Source of the DNA: Oscillospiraceae bacterium
Lineage (GTDB): Bacteria; Bacillota; Clostridia; Oscillospirales; Oscillospiraceae
Reading direction: 5' to 3'
Assembly (NCBI GenBank): GCA_009784725.1
Contig: WQXS01000013.1
Span: 1 to 55,642 of the forward strand
DNA: 55,642 nucleotides
Shown: in pieces, positions 27,466 to 36,593 of the stretch
Position numbering within the stretch: the first letter of the stretch is position 1
How the letters are laid out: every line of letters starts with the position of its first letter
Notes under the pieces: generated by a model
What the model was told of the DNA's origin: nothing
The model's database searches: none
The model's input: only the letters and a program-made list of their open reading frames with translations
Program-made: the position numbers and the translations under genes

Positions 27466-28800
27466 ATGATAATAATTGGAAATGGCAGGCTTATTACAAG
27501 AGGTTCGCCGAATGAGCTAATTGAAAATGGAGCAGTTGCTGTTCAGGAGCGGTTAATTAAAGAGGTCGGAGATACTTCGGAACTTCGGGCAAAATATCCC
27601 GATGCAGAATTTATTGATGCCTGCGGCGGAGTTATAATGCCCGGCTTGATTAATGCTCATAATCATATCTACAGCGCATTTGCAAGAGGTATTTCCATAA
27701 AAGGATATGCTCCGAAGAATTTTCCCGAAATTCTTGACGGAATGTGGTGGACAATTGACCGTAATTTATTAATCGAAGATACAAAATGGAGCGCAATGGC
27801 GACCTATCTTGACTGCATCCGGAGCGGCTGCACAACAGTTCTTGATCATCATGCCAGCTACGGCGGTATAAGAGGCAGTTTATTTGCCATCGCCGAAGCC
27901 GCAAAGGAGCTTGGTGTACGGACGGGGCTTTGTTATGAGGTCTCTGACCGTGACGGTGAGGAAAAAACGCGTGAGGCTGTTGCAGAAAATGCCGATTTTA
28001 TCAAGTTTGCCAAAGCCGATGATACCGACATGGTCAAGGGTATGATGGGGATGCATGCATCATTTACGCTTTGCGACAGTACAATAGCTCTTTGCCGTGA
28101 AAACACACCGGAGGGTATCGGTTTTCATATTCATGTTGCCGAGGGTATGGAGGATGTTAATGATTCCCTGCTTAAATACGGCAAACCTGTCATAAACCGT
28201 TTATATGACCTTGGAATCCTTGGCAGACATACAATAACAGGGCATTGTATCCATGTTAATGATATTGAAATGGAAATTATCAGGCAGACCGAAACAATGG
28301 TGGTTCATAACCCCGAATCCAATATGGGAAACGCCGTCGGCATACCTCCCTGCATGGAAATGATAAAACGCGGGATTTTACTCGGGCTCGGCACAGACGG
28401 TTATACAAACGATATGTTCGAATCCGAAAAGGTTGCAAATATAATACACAAGCATGTTCTTTCCGACCCCGGCGCTGCGTGGAGCGAGGTTCCGCAAATG
28501 CTGTTTGAAAATAACTCAAAAATCTGCGCCCGTTTATTTAATACTAAAGTAGGCGTTCTTGAACCCGGCGCTGCTGCAGATATAGTAGTAAGCGACTATG
28601 TACCGCTGACACCTATGAATGCCGATAATTGCGACGGACATATTCTGTTCGGCATGAGCGGCCGCAGCATAATAACCACAATGATAAACGGCGTTGTAAA
28701 AATGAAAGACCGCAAGCTGCAAGGCATCGACGCTGATATGATTTTATCAAAATGCAGAGAACATGCCGGTGCAATGTGGCAAAGGATAAATTCAAGATAA
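27466..28800 (+). CDS. ssnA: Putative aminohydrolase SsnA
   Basis: The product (445 residues from ATG 27466) is an amidohydrolase of the SsnA family: GGVIMPGLINAHNHIYSAFARG (metal His pair), TTVLDHHASYGGIRGSL, GFHIHVAEGMEDV, GHCIHVN, and LGLGTDGYTNDMFE with the metal Asp. The frame is open upstream to 27409, but that part is the repeat element, so the start is set at 27466 where family alignment and GAAAGGG (12 bases away) agree; ATG 27454 is possible. SsnA is found with YgfK and selenium-dependent Mo hydroxylases and is thought to act on a purine-derived ring. Confidence 0.9.
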   Translation: MIIIGNGRLITRGSPNELIENGAVAVQERLIKEVGDTSELRAKYPDAEFIDACGGVIMPGLINAHNHIYSAFARGISIKGYAPKNFPEILDGMWWTIDRNLLIEDTKWSAMATYLDCIRSGCTTVLDHHASYGGIRGSLFAIAEAAKELGVRTGLCYEVSDRDGEEKTREAVAENADFIKFAKADDTDMVKGMMGMHASFTLCDSTIALCRENTPEGIGFHIHVAEGMEDVNDSLLKYGKPVINRLYDLGILGRHTITGHCIHVNDIEMEIIRQTETMVVHNPESNMGNAVGIPPCMEMIKRGILLGLGTDGYTNDMFESEKVANIIHKHVLSDPGAAWSEVPQMLFENNSKICARLFNTKVGVLEPGAAADIVVSDYVPLTPMNADNCDGHILFGMSGRSIITTMINGVVKMKDRKLQGIDADMILSKCREHAGAMWQRINSR

Positions 28801-28815
28801 TATTCTAATCGCACC

Positions 28816-28926
28816 ATAGGGTTGTTTTATTTATTGTCTACCGCTAAAGTAAACGTCCTGTTTACATTATCGGACGCTCCACCGTCCGTGGCTACGCTCT
28901 ACGCCAACAAATAAAAACAACCCTAT
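28816..28926. mobile_element. MITE-like element with 21-bp terminal inverted repeats
   Basis: ATAGGGTTGTTTTATTTATTG at the left end pairs with the right end (28905-28926) with one extra base and one mismatch. Inside are two more hairpins: GTAAAC with GTTTAC and CGGACG with CGTCCG. The 111 bases lie between ssnA and ygfK. No protein is encoded. A structured RNA is an alternative. Confidence 0.55.
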
Positions 28927-28959
28927 AGCGCTCAAAATAAATTTATACCGGAGGTTAGT

Positions 28960-31917
28960 ATGAGTGATAAAATGAGGCAGATTCCGTTTGGGCAGCTCAT
29001 AGATTGGGCTTTGTGTGAATATAAGTCCAAGGGGTCTGTTTTTGGGGTCAGAAAGTTTTATTCGGTCGAAAGTGATGAGAATTATAGTATTTTCGGTGAA
29101 TCACTTGAGCTGCCGTTTGGACCTGCTGCGGGACCGCATACACAGCTTGCACAGAATTTGATTGCAAGTTATGTTTCGGGTGCGAGGTTTTTTGAGCTTA
29201 AAACTGTTCAGGTTCTTGATGGTGAGGATTTGCCTGTTTCCAAACCTTGTATATCGGCAAAGGATGAATGCTATAATGTCGAGTGGTCTACCGAACTATA
29301 TGTACCGCAGGCTCTTGAAGAGTATATTAAAGGCTGGCTTGCTATTATAATTCTAAGCCGTGAGATTGGGCTCGGCAGTGACAAGGGTTTCGTTTTTAAC
29401 ATGAGTGTCGGATATGACCTTGATGGTATAAAAACTGATAAAATCAACAATTTTATCGAAGGTCTAAAAAACGCTGAGAATACAGAATGTTTTAAGTCAT
29501 GTATGCAATGGCTGTATGAAAACCTGCATAAATTTGAATTTGTTGATAAACTGCTGCTTGATAATATCGGACCGAAGATTTGCGACTCAATAACACTTTC
29601 GACATTGCACGGCTGCCCGCCCGCCGAGATTGAGCGAATTGCTTCATATCTCTTAACCGAAAAAAGACTGCATACTTTTATAAAATGCAATCCTACCCTG
29701 CTTGGGTATGAGTATGCACGTGAAACTATGGATAAGCTCGGATTTGATTATCTCGATTTTGATGACAGGCATTTTAAAGCAGACCTTCAGTTTGATGATG
29801 CAGTCCCGATGCTGCAGCGTTTGCAAAAGCTTGCAGACAGTTTATCGCTTGAATTCGGTGTAAAGCTTACAAATACATTCCCTGTCCGAATATCGGATAA
29901 TGAACTTCCCGGAGAAGAAATGTACATGTCGGGACGCTCATTATTCCCGTTATCAATTGAAGTTGCAAACAGATTGGCAAAAGCATTTGACGGAAAACTG
30001 CGCATCAGCTTCTCCGGTGGTGCTGATGTAAGGAATATAAGAGATGTGATTGAAGCAGGGATATGGCCTGTTACTCTTGCAACAACATTACTTAAACCGG
30101 GCGGATATCAAAGGCTCAGGCAAATAACCGAGGAGTTTTGTGATGTTAAAGCATCAGAGTTTGAGCAAATTAATTTATTAAAACTTCAGTCTCTTGTAAA
30201 TAAATCTTTTACCGAGCCGATGTATCATAAACCGGCGGGTATGTTACCCGAGCGGAAAATAAGCGAAAAGGTTCCGCTTACCGATTGCTTTATTGCCCCA
30301 TGCATGGAAGGCTGTCCGTTCGGGCAGGATGTCCCCGCTTATCTGAGGCTTGTAAATGAAGGTAAATACATTGAAGCTCTGAGAGTAATAACCGAAAGAA
30401 ACCCGCTGCCTTTTATTACAGGTACGATATGCTCGCACCGGTGCATGACAAAATGTACCCGCAGCTTTTACGATCATAGTGTCGGCATCCGTTCTGTAAA
30501 ACTCAAAGCCGCAATGAATGCATTTGATAAGTTTATGGGGGAGTTCAAATCTGCTCAGTCTTCACCGGATATTGCAAAAACAGACAAAAAAACCGCAATT
30601 ATTGGCGGAGGCCCTGCAGGGATTGCAGCTGCTTACTTTTTGGCAAGAGCGGGATGCGCCGTGACAATATTTGAAAAAAGAGATTCCCTCGGAGGAATCG
30701 TCCGCCATGTAATCCCGGAATTCCGTATTCATGATTCGGCAATCGATAATGATATTAAATTGATTGAGGCAATGGGTGTTGATATAAGACTTAATACCGA
30801 AGTATCATGTTTAACAAAGCTGCGCAATGACGGATATGAAAGCATAATAATTGCAACAGGTGCATGGACACCGGGAGTTGTTTCGCTAGAAAACGGCTCG
30901 GCATTTGATGCTCTTGAGTTTCTCGCTCATTTAAAGCATGATTCAAAACAGGAAAATAGTCTTATCACAAGCAAAACCTTCGGTAAAAATATCGCAGTCA
31001 TAGGCGGCGGCAATACTGCTATGGATACGGCAAGAGCCGCAAAAAGAATTGAAGGCGTTGAAAATGTTTCGATTGTATACCGCCGGACAAAACGCTATAT
31101 GCCTGCCGATGTCGAGGAGCTTATGCTTGCAAGTCATGAGGGTATTCACTTTTATGAACTGCTCGCACCAAAAAGCCATCAAAACGGCAACCTCACCTGC
31201 ACTCAAATGATTCTCGGCGAGCCCGATTCATCCGGCAGACGTTCACCCGTTGAAACGGATAAAACCACTGACATCCCTGCCGATACTGTCATAGCTGCTG
31301 TCGGTAATAAAGCCTGTAAGGAGCTTTGCGACATTGAAGCAAAGGATGTATTTGTTATCGGTGATGCTGCAAACGGCCCGTCAACGGTTGCCGAAGCAAT
31401 AAGAGATGCGATGAAATGCGCAGAAACCCTGACAGGTGCAGTCTTTGAGAAGTATAACGACATAAATTACAGTGCCGATACCGAAGCTGTTTATGCTAAG
31501 AAAGGAATTCTTTACTGTGACAGCTCCGAGGTTTGTCAGTCCGGGCGTTGCCTTGAATGCCGGACAATATGTGAAAACTGTGTTGATGTATGCCCGAACA
31601 GAGCGAACATCACCGTTATTGTTGATGACCGCCCGCAGATAGTCCATATTGATTTTATGTGTAATGAGTGCGGAAACTGTGAAGTCTTCTGCCCGTACGA
31701 GAGCGCACCATATCTGGATAAGCTGACACTGTTCATATCGGAAGAAGACTTTAAAGACAGTAAAAATAACGGTTTCATGCCCCTGCCCGACGGCTCCGTC
31801 CGTGTCAAACTTGACGGTAATATATCCGAACACAGATACGGCGAAAAGCTTCCCGTCGACATCTGGAAAATCATAAAAGAAGTAATAAACCTTATGCGCC
31901 AATGGGTCGGGTATTGA
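28960..31917 (+). CDS. ygfK: YgfK: putative selenate-reductase-like iron-sulfur flavoprotein
   Basis: The 985-residue protein has three parts. Residues 1 to about 400 resemble a dihydroorotate-dehydrogenase-like barrel (GPAAGPHTQLAQN, TLHGCPP). Residues about 405-830 match the GltD-type oxidoreductase: paired Cys sets (CMEGCPFGQ, CSHRCMTKC), an FAD motif GGGPAGIAAAYFLARAG and a NAD(P) motif GGGNTAMDTARAAKR. The C-terminus holds ferredoxin-like Cys runs (CRTICENCVDVCPN and CNECGNCEVFCP). YgfK family genes accompany selenium-dependent Mo hydroxylases and anaerobic urate breakdown; an electron-transfer or ring-reducing role is inferred. GGAGG precedes ATG 28960. Last gene of its operon. Confidence 0.92.
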   Translation: MSDKMRQIPFGQLIDWALCEYKSKGSVFGVRKFYSVESDENYSIFGESLELPFGPAAGPHTQLAQNLIASYVSGARFFELKTVQVLDGEDLPVSKPCISAKDECYNVEWSTELYVPQALEEYIKGWLAIIILSREIGLGSDKGFVFNMSVGYDLDGIKTDKINNFIEGLKNAENTECFKSCMQWLYENLHKFEFVDKLLLDNIGPKICDSITLSTLHGCPPAEIERIASYLLTEKRLHTFIKCNPTLLGYEYARETMDKLGFDYLDFDDRHFKADLQFDDAVPMLQRLQKLADSLSLEFGVKLTNTFPVRISDNELPGEEMYMSGRSLFPLSIEVANRLAKAFDGKLRISFSGGADVRNIRDVIEAGIWPVTLATTLLKPGGYQRLRQITEEFCDVKASEFEQINLLKLQSLVNKSFTEPMYHKPAGMLPERKISEKVPLTDCFIAPCMEGCPFGQDVPAYLRLVNEGKYIEALRVITERNPLPFITGTICSHRCMTKCTRSFYDHSVGIRSVKLKAAMNAFDKFMGEFKSAQSSPDIAKTDKKTAIIGGGPAGIAAAYFLARAGCAVTIFEKRDSLGGIVRHVIPEFRIHDSAIDNDIKLIEAMGVDIRLNTEVSCLTKLRNDGYESIIIATGAWTPGVVSLENGSAFDALEFLAHLKHDSKQENSLITSKTFGKNIAVIGGGNTAMDTARAAKRIEGVENVSIVYRRTKRYMPADVEELMLASHEGIHFYELLAPKSHQNGNLTCTQMILGEPDSSGRRSPVETDKTTDIPADTVIAAVGNKACKELCDIEAKDVFVIGDAANGPSTVAEAIRDAMKCAETLTGAVFEKYNDINYSADTEAVYAKKGILYCDSSEVCQSGRCLECRTICENCVDVCPNRANITVIVDDRPQIVHIDFMCNECGNCEVFCPYESAPYLDKLTLFISEEDFKDSKNNGFMPLPDGSVRVKLDGNISEHRYGEKLPVDIWKIIKEVINLMRQWVGY

Positions 31918-31974
31918 TTACAGTCCAAAAAGTGTGAACCCCCATTATGGGGGTTCACGCTTTTTGGACTGTAA
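31918..31974. terminator. Bidirectional terminator between ygfK and udp
   Basis: A nearly perfect 57-base palindrome begins right after the ygfK stop and ends four bases before the udp stop. GTGAACCCCCA pairs with TGGGGGTTCAC, flanked by AAAAA on one side and TTTTT on the other, so it can stop transcription from both operons. One G-U step is present. Confidence 0.92.
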
Positions 31975-31977
31975 TGC

Positions 31978-32724
31978 TTATTTATTCATCAATATCCTTA
32001 CAGCTTCAACAGCCGTTTTTATAGCAAGGGTTGTGTCGTGGCTTTGCGGGTTTGATAGGCCTTTTGCTTCTCTTTCCTGGTTCCATACGACGTTTAGAAC
32101 GCAACCGGCTTTAGCTCCAAGAGTTTGTGCGACGATATAAAGGGAGGCGCTTTCCATTTCGGAAGCAAGGCAGCCTGCTTTAATCCAGGCATTCCAGTTT
32201 CTGATAAGGTCTTCTCCTGCCGGCATTCTTCCCGGTGAGTGCTGACCGTAAAATGAATCTTTGCAATGTACAACACCTGCGTGCCACGATGCACCCAGGT
32301 GTTTTGCTCCTTCAATCAGAGCATTTGTTACAGAAATATCGGCAATAGCCGGGAACTCGATTGGTACGTATTCCTTACTTGTCCCCTCCTGACGGATTGC
32401 TCCGGTAGCAATTACAACATCACCGCCGATGACTTGCTCTGCCATTCCGCCGCAGGTTCCGACACGTATAAATGTTTTGACTCCGGTCATAAACAGCTCT
32501 TCAACCGCTATTGCAGTTGACGGACCGCCCATTCCTGTGGACATTACCATAACGGTTTTTCCGCTAAGCTCTCCGAGCCATGTTGTATACTCACGGTTTT
32601 GGTGATGGAACCTTGGATTATCCAAATAGTTTGCAATCGCTTCAACACGCCCCGGATCACCCGGTAAAATCGCATACTCTGCTCCATGAGTATCATCAAA
32701 CCCTATATGATATAAAGCTTCCAT
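31978..32724 (-). CDS. udp: Uridine phosphorylase
   Basis: The 248-residue nucleoside phosphorylase has ILPGDPGRVE (phosphate-binding), STGMGGPSTAIAVEEL, RVGTCGGM, and the EMESASLY ribose-binding motif. The FPAIADISV and HCKDSFYGQHSPGR segments are closer to uridine phosphorylase than to the DeoD purine enzyme, so uracil release from uridine is the best call; a broad specificity is possible. Last gene of the nucleoside-uptake operon, its start overlapping the permease stop (TAATG). Confidence 0.87.
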   Translation of the reverse strand: MEALYHIGFDDTHGAEYAILPGDPGRVEAIANYLDNPRFHHQNREYTTWLGELSGKTVMVMSTGMGGPSTAIAVEELFMTGVKTFIRVGTCGGMAEQVIGGDVVIATGAIRQEGTSKEYVPIEFPAIADISVTNALIEGAKHLGASWHAGVVHCKDSFYGQHSPGRMPAGEDLIRNWNAWIKAGCLASEMESASLYIVAQTLGAKAGCVLNVVWNQEREAKGLSNPQSHDTTLAIKTAVEAVRILMNK

Positions 32725-33710
32725 TATCTTTTCCCCTTGTCGTACGGTACACCGGCTGCCTGCGGTGCTTGTGATTTTCGTGATGTAAATGCGAGTACTA
32801 TCAGTGTAGCAACAAACGGAATTGATTTATATACAACACTTGGAATAGGTAGAGCTGCGAGGAAACTAATGCTGGAATATGCAACCGAGATTGTTTTCAT
32901 CATTCCGAAAAAGAAAGCGGCAAATAAAATCCGCATTGGTTTCCATTGACCGAAAATCAGAACAGCAAGTGCTAAAAACCCATATCCGGCAACAGTTGAA
33001 TCAAATGTAACTGCGGAAGGTACAACAAATACAAGCCCGCCTATTCCGGCAAGTGCGCCCGATATCATGACACCAATGTAACGCATCTTAAATACGTTTA
33101 TTCCAACCGAATCAGCTGCCTGCGGATGCTCACCGCAAGAACGAAGCCTTAACCCGAATGGAGTCTTATACAAAACGATCCATGACACAAGAAGTATTAA
33201 TAATCCTATATACGTCGTTATATATGCCCGTTGAAACAAAAGAGGTCCTATAATCGGTATATCACCAAGAAATGGTACCTTTTCAATAAAGAACCAATTA
33301 TAGAATGGTATTGTTTGAACCTGGCGGACAGTCCGCGCTGTATAAACGGCAAATGCGGGAGCAAACATATTAATTGCCGTACCGCTTATAACCTGACTTG
33401 CTTTCATATGAATTGAAGCATATGCATGAGGCAATGATATTATTACTCCGCTTACTGCCGCAAAAAGAAGTGCAATCAGAAGCAATAATTGCGGATTAAT
33501 TTGTGTAGCTGATGCACCGTTATTTGCCACATCCTGTACAAAGTATAAAAATAGAATACTTATAAATGCACCAACGATCATAATGCCCTCAAGTGCTATG
33601 TTTACAACACCGCTGCGTTCGGAAAACATACCGCCGAGCGCTACAATAAGCAGAGGTATTGAGAAGAACATCATCTGTTGAATGAGAAATGCAAATACAC
33701 CAAAATCCAT
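32724..33710 (-). CDS. nupQ: Nucleoside ABC transporter permease (NupQ-like)
   Basis: The 328-residue integral membrane protein has about eight hydrophobic segments and the BPD_transp_2 pattern (ERSGVVNIALEGIMIVGAF, LRSCGEHPQAADSVGINV, GALAGIGGLVF). It pairs with the longer permease encoded upstream to form the channel of a BMP-type importer. It overlaps both neighbours by one base. In B. subtilis the NupNOPQ system imports guanosine and other nucleosides; the adjacent udp and deoC genes support nucleosides here. Confidence 0.88.
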   Translation of the reverse strand: MDFGVFAFLIQQMMFFSIPLLIVALGGMFSERSGVVNIALEGIMIVGAFISILFLYFVQDVANNGASATQINPQLLLLIALLFAAVSGVIISLPHAYASIHMKASQVISGTAINMFAPAFAVYTARTVRQVQTIPFYNWFFIEKVPFLGDIPIIGPLLFQRAYITTYIGLLILLVSWIVLYKTPFGLRLRSCGEHPQAADSVGINVFKMRYIGVMISGALAGIGGLVFVVPSAVTFDSTVAGYGFLALAVLIFGQWKPMRILFAAFFFGMMKTISVAYSSISFLAALPIPSVVYKSIPFVATLIVLAFTSRKSQAPQAAGVPYDKGKR

Positions 33711-34936
33711 CAGATGTCACCCCCTTTTGAACCATTAAAGCTGCCGGATTCGGAATCATCTTCAAATGAAGCATCACCGGGGCTTTCACCATTATTTTCC
33801 TCAATAGTCCCGGCAATATCTGTATCTGCAGCTTTCTTTTCCCGAAGGAAGTACTGTATAAAACCTTTCAGTAAAAGTGCCAGTGCCGAGAAGTAAATTA
33901 TTACCGCAACAATTATATCTATTACCTCCGGAGCATAACCATGCTGTTGCAAGAGAAAGCCGCTTTGTGTCAGATATGCAACAAGTGAGCCGGAGAAAAT
34001 TATTCCTATCGGGTTGCTCAAACCAAGCAGTGCAATTGGTATACCGTGGAAACCTTCTACTGCAAGAACATCTACAACTGCGATTCCCCTGCCTGCTCCT
34101 GCAAGAGTAAGTAATGCTCCGCCAAGCCCTGCAAGCCCGCCGGCAATTGTCATAGATAATATAACTCCTCTGTTTTCATTAATTCCGGCATAACGTGCGG
34201 CATCCCTGTTGTAACCGCATGATTTTAGTTCATATCCGAATTTTGTCTTTTCGAGAACAATATACAATATAATACATATGGCTACAGCAATTACTATACC
34301 ACTCCCGACGCTTGAGTTTCTGACACTTCCATGTGCGGTTGCCGTTGAGAATACTTCATCGAGACCAAGACTTGGCAGATTAGCCGCAGTCGGTACTCTG
34401 GTTGTCATATTTCTAAATTGGTCATATATTCCTGTAACACCTATAAGATAATTTACAACATACATACCGATATAGTTCATCATGATACATGATATAACCT
34501 CATGAACATTGCGAAATGCTTTTAATATACCCGGTAACGAACCCCAGATTGCACCTGCAAGCATTCCTGATAAAAGAGCGGCAAAGCAACGCAATAAATC
34601 AGGCAGAAATGAAAGATGAATTGCAGCAAGAATCGACGCATACATACCAAAGGTAAACTGTCCCGATGCACCAATATTAAATAGTCCTGTTTTCATTGCA
34701 AAACCTACTGAAAGCCCTGTCATAATAATCGGTGTTGCATAATAAAGAACCATTCCGACATTAAACATATCGGAAAAACCACCCGTCATTACTGTTATAA
34801 AACCTGCAACGGCATTTGAAGGGTTTGAAATAAGTAAAATTATGAAACCGGCAAGCAGACCGACCAGGACTGCCATTACTGACGAGAGAGCGTTCATTCC
34901 GCCTGATGATGTTAGTATTCTACGGATTTTGCTCAT
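33710..34936 (-). CDS. nupP: Nucleoside ABC transporter permease (NupP-like) with acidic tail
   Basis: The 408-residue membrane protein has the BPD_transp_2 permease pattern (GLFNIGASGQFTFG, LKSCGYNRDAARYAGINENRG, AGGLAGLGGALLTL). About 35 residues after the last membrane segment form an unusual acidic, Ser/Gly-rich tail (DTDIAGTIEENNGES then DDSESGSFNGS), probably cytoplasmic and disordered. The start overlaps the ATPase stop by four bases (ATGA), the usual sign of coupled translation. Confidence 0.88.
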   Translation of the reverse strand: MSKIRRILTSSGGMNALSSVMAVLVGLLAGFIILLISNPSNAVAGFITVMTGGFSDMFNVGMVLYYATPIIMTGLSVGFAMKTGLFNIGASGQFTFGMYASILAAIHLSFLPDLLRCFAALLSGMLAGAIWGSLPGILKAFRNVHEVISCIMMNYIGMYVVNYLIGVTGIYDQFRNMTTRVPTAANLPSLGLDEVFSTATAHGSVRNSSVGSGIVIAVAICIILYIVLEKTKFGYELKSCGYNRDAARYAGINENRGVILSMTIAGGLAGLGGALLTLAGAGRGIAVVDVLAVEGFHGIPIALLGLSNPIGIIFSGSLVAYLTQSGFLLQQHGYAPEVIDIIVAVIIYFSALALLLKGFIQYFLREKKAADTDIAGTIEENNGESPGDASFEDDSESGSFNGSKGGDI

Positions 34937-36495
34937 ACCGCTTCCCGCCTTTCTTCTTGTTTTTCATATCCTTCGCCCCGTTTAGACCCGGACATGTATA
35001 GACCAAGCTCTTGAAAAGTGACATCACCGGGTTTTACGTTCGCTACTATTTCACCCTCGTACATAACGAGAATGCGGTCACTGACATTCATAACCTCATC
35101 AAGCTCAAGTGAAACAAGTAAAATACCCGCTCCGACGCTCCGTTCATGTATGAGTTGACTATGAATGTACTCAATCGCACCGACATCCAGACCTCTCGTT
35201 GGTTGAACTGCTACAAGCAGCTTTGGATTTCGGTCAATTTCTCTTGCAATTATAGCTTTTTGTTGATTACCGCCGGACATGCTTCGAGTCGGTGTTTTTC
35301 CACCCTGCCCGCTTCTTATATCAAACTTGCCGATTAATTCCTGTGCATATTGATATATCTCGTTAAAATTTAAAAACCCTCTTTTTTGAAACTGCGGTGT
35401 GTAATATGATTGTAAAACTAAATTATATGCAAGGTTATAATCGAGTATTAACCCGTGTTTGTGTCTGTCTTCCGGAATATGTGCCAGTCCGTCTTTGCTT
35501 CGGTTACGTATATGTGCCCGTATTATTTCCTTACCTTCCAGCTTAATTGAGCCTTCATTTGCCGGGTATAATCCGGTTAATGCATAAACGAGCTCGCTCT
35601 GCCCGTTGCCGTCTATTCCGGCTATGCATACTATTTCTCCTGCTTTTACTTCAAATGAAACATTATTTACGGCAGGTTTTCCCTGTGTTTTTCCTTTAAC
35701 GGTAAGTTCTTTTACATCTAAAACAGTTTCTCCGGTTTTCGCTTCGGGCTTTTCAATAATTAAACTGATTTTGCGCCCCACCATCATTTCGGAGAGTTCT
35801 TCCACATCTGTCGATGCAACATCAACTGTACCTACCAGGTTTCCCTTACGCAAAACGGTGCACCTGTCGGCAACCCGTTTTATTTCTTCAAGCTTATGTG
35901 TAATAAAGAGTATGGATTTACCTTCTGCTATCAATCCTTTCATAACATCCATCAGGTCGTCAATTTCCTGTGGTGTCAAGACAGCAGTCGGCTCGTCGAA
36001 AATTAAAATTTCGTTTTCACGGTATAGCATTTTTAGTATTTCTACACGCTGTTGCATCCCGACGGTGATATCTGAAATAAGAGCGTCCGGATTAATTGCA
36101 AGACCGTATTTTTCAGATAGCTCAACAACGCGTTTTCTTGCTTCTTCCGTATGCAAAAATCCGCGTCTGGTTGATTCTACCCCAAGTACTATATTTTCAA
36201 GTACGGTAAAATTATGAACTAACTTGAAGTGCTGATGCACCATTCCTATCTGTAAACGTGTCGCATCATTTGGACCTGTAATTTTAACAATCTCACCGTT
36301 TTTTAGGATAGTACCCTCATCCGGTCCGTACAAGCCGAACAGAATACTCATTAAGGTTGATTTGCCTGCTCCGTTTTCTCCTAATAATGCGTGTATTTCA
36401 CCTCGTTTCAATTCGATTGATACATTATTATTTGCAATTATCCCGGGAAATGATTTTGTGATCCCTCGCATTTCGATGATCGTTTCCATACTCAT
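34933..36495 (-). CDS. nupO: Nucleoside ABC transporter ATP-binding protein (NupO-like, two ABC domains)
   Basis: The 520-residue protein has two fused nucleotide-binding domains. The first has Walker A GENGAGKST (about residue 40), signature ITVGMQQRVEILK and Walker B LIFDEPTAVLT. The second has a degenerate Walker A (GIDGNGQSEL) but a good signature MSGGNQQKAIIARE. This is the RbsA/NupO layout, with one catalytic site weakened. It energises the two adjacent permeases. A hairpin in the 98-base gap before it separates it from the binding-protein gene. Confidence 0.92.
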   Translation of the reverse strand: MSMETIIEMRGITKSFPGIIANNNVSIELKRGEIHALLGENGAGKSTLMSILFGLYGPDEGTILKNGEIVKITGPNDATRLQIGMVHQHFKLVHNFTVLENIVLGVESTRRGFLHTEEARKRVVELSEKYGLAINPDALISDITVGMQQRVEILKMLYRENEILIFDEPTAVLTPQEIDDLMDVMKGLIAEGKSILFITHKLEEIKRVADRCTVLRKGNLVGTVDVASTDVEELSEMMVGRKISLIIEKPEAKTGETVLDVKELTVKGKTQGKPAVNNVSFEVKAGEIVCIAGIDGNGQSELVYALTGLYPANEGSIKLEGKEIIRAHIRNRSKDGLAHIPEDRHKHGLILDYNLAYNLVLQSYYTPQFQKRGFLNFNEIYQYAQELIGKFDIRSGQGGKTPTRSMSGGNQQKAIIAREIDRNPKLLVAVQPTRGLDVGAIEYIHSQLIHERSVGAGILLVSLELDEVMNVSDRILVMYEGEIVANVKPGDVTFQELGLYMSGSKRGEGYEKQEERREAV

Positions 36496-36512
36496 CCCTT
36501 TCGCCTTTATTT

Positions 36513-36547
36513 ATGGCGGGAGCCGAATTTAGCACGTCTCCCGCCAT
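36513..36547 (-). other. Intercistronic hairpin between the binding lipoprotein and ABC ATPase genes
   Basis: ATGGCGGGAG at 36513-36522 pairs perfectly with CTCCCGCCAT at 36538-36547 around a 15-base loop. No T run follows in the leftward direction, so it looks like an RNA-processing or 3'-protection hairpin, or a leaky terminator that makes more binding protein than transporter. Confidence 0.75.
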
Positions 36548-36593
36548 ATTGCTGTTATTTAAGTTTTGTTCGCAAGTTTATCTTAACTGTAAA

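Noticed and set aside
12891-31917. Selenocysteine codons in xdh or ygfK genes
   Set aside because: All these frames run uninterrupted from start to stop; the family uses a labile selenium cofactor, not a UGA codon.
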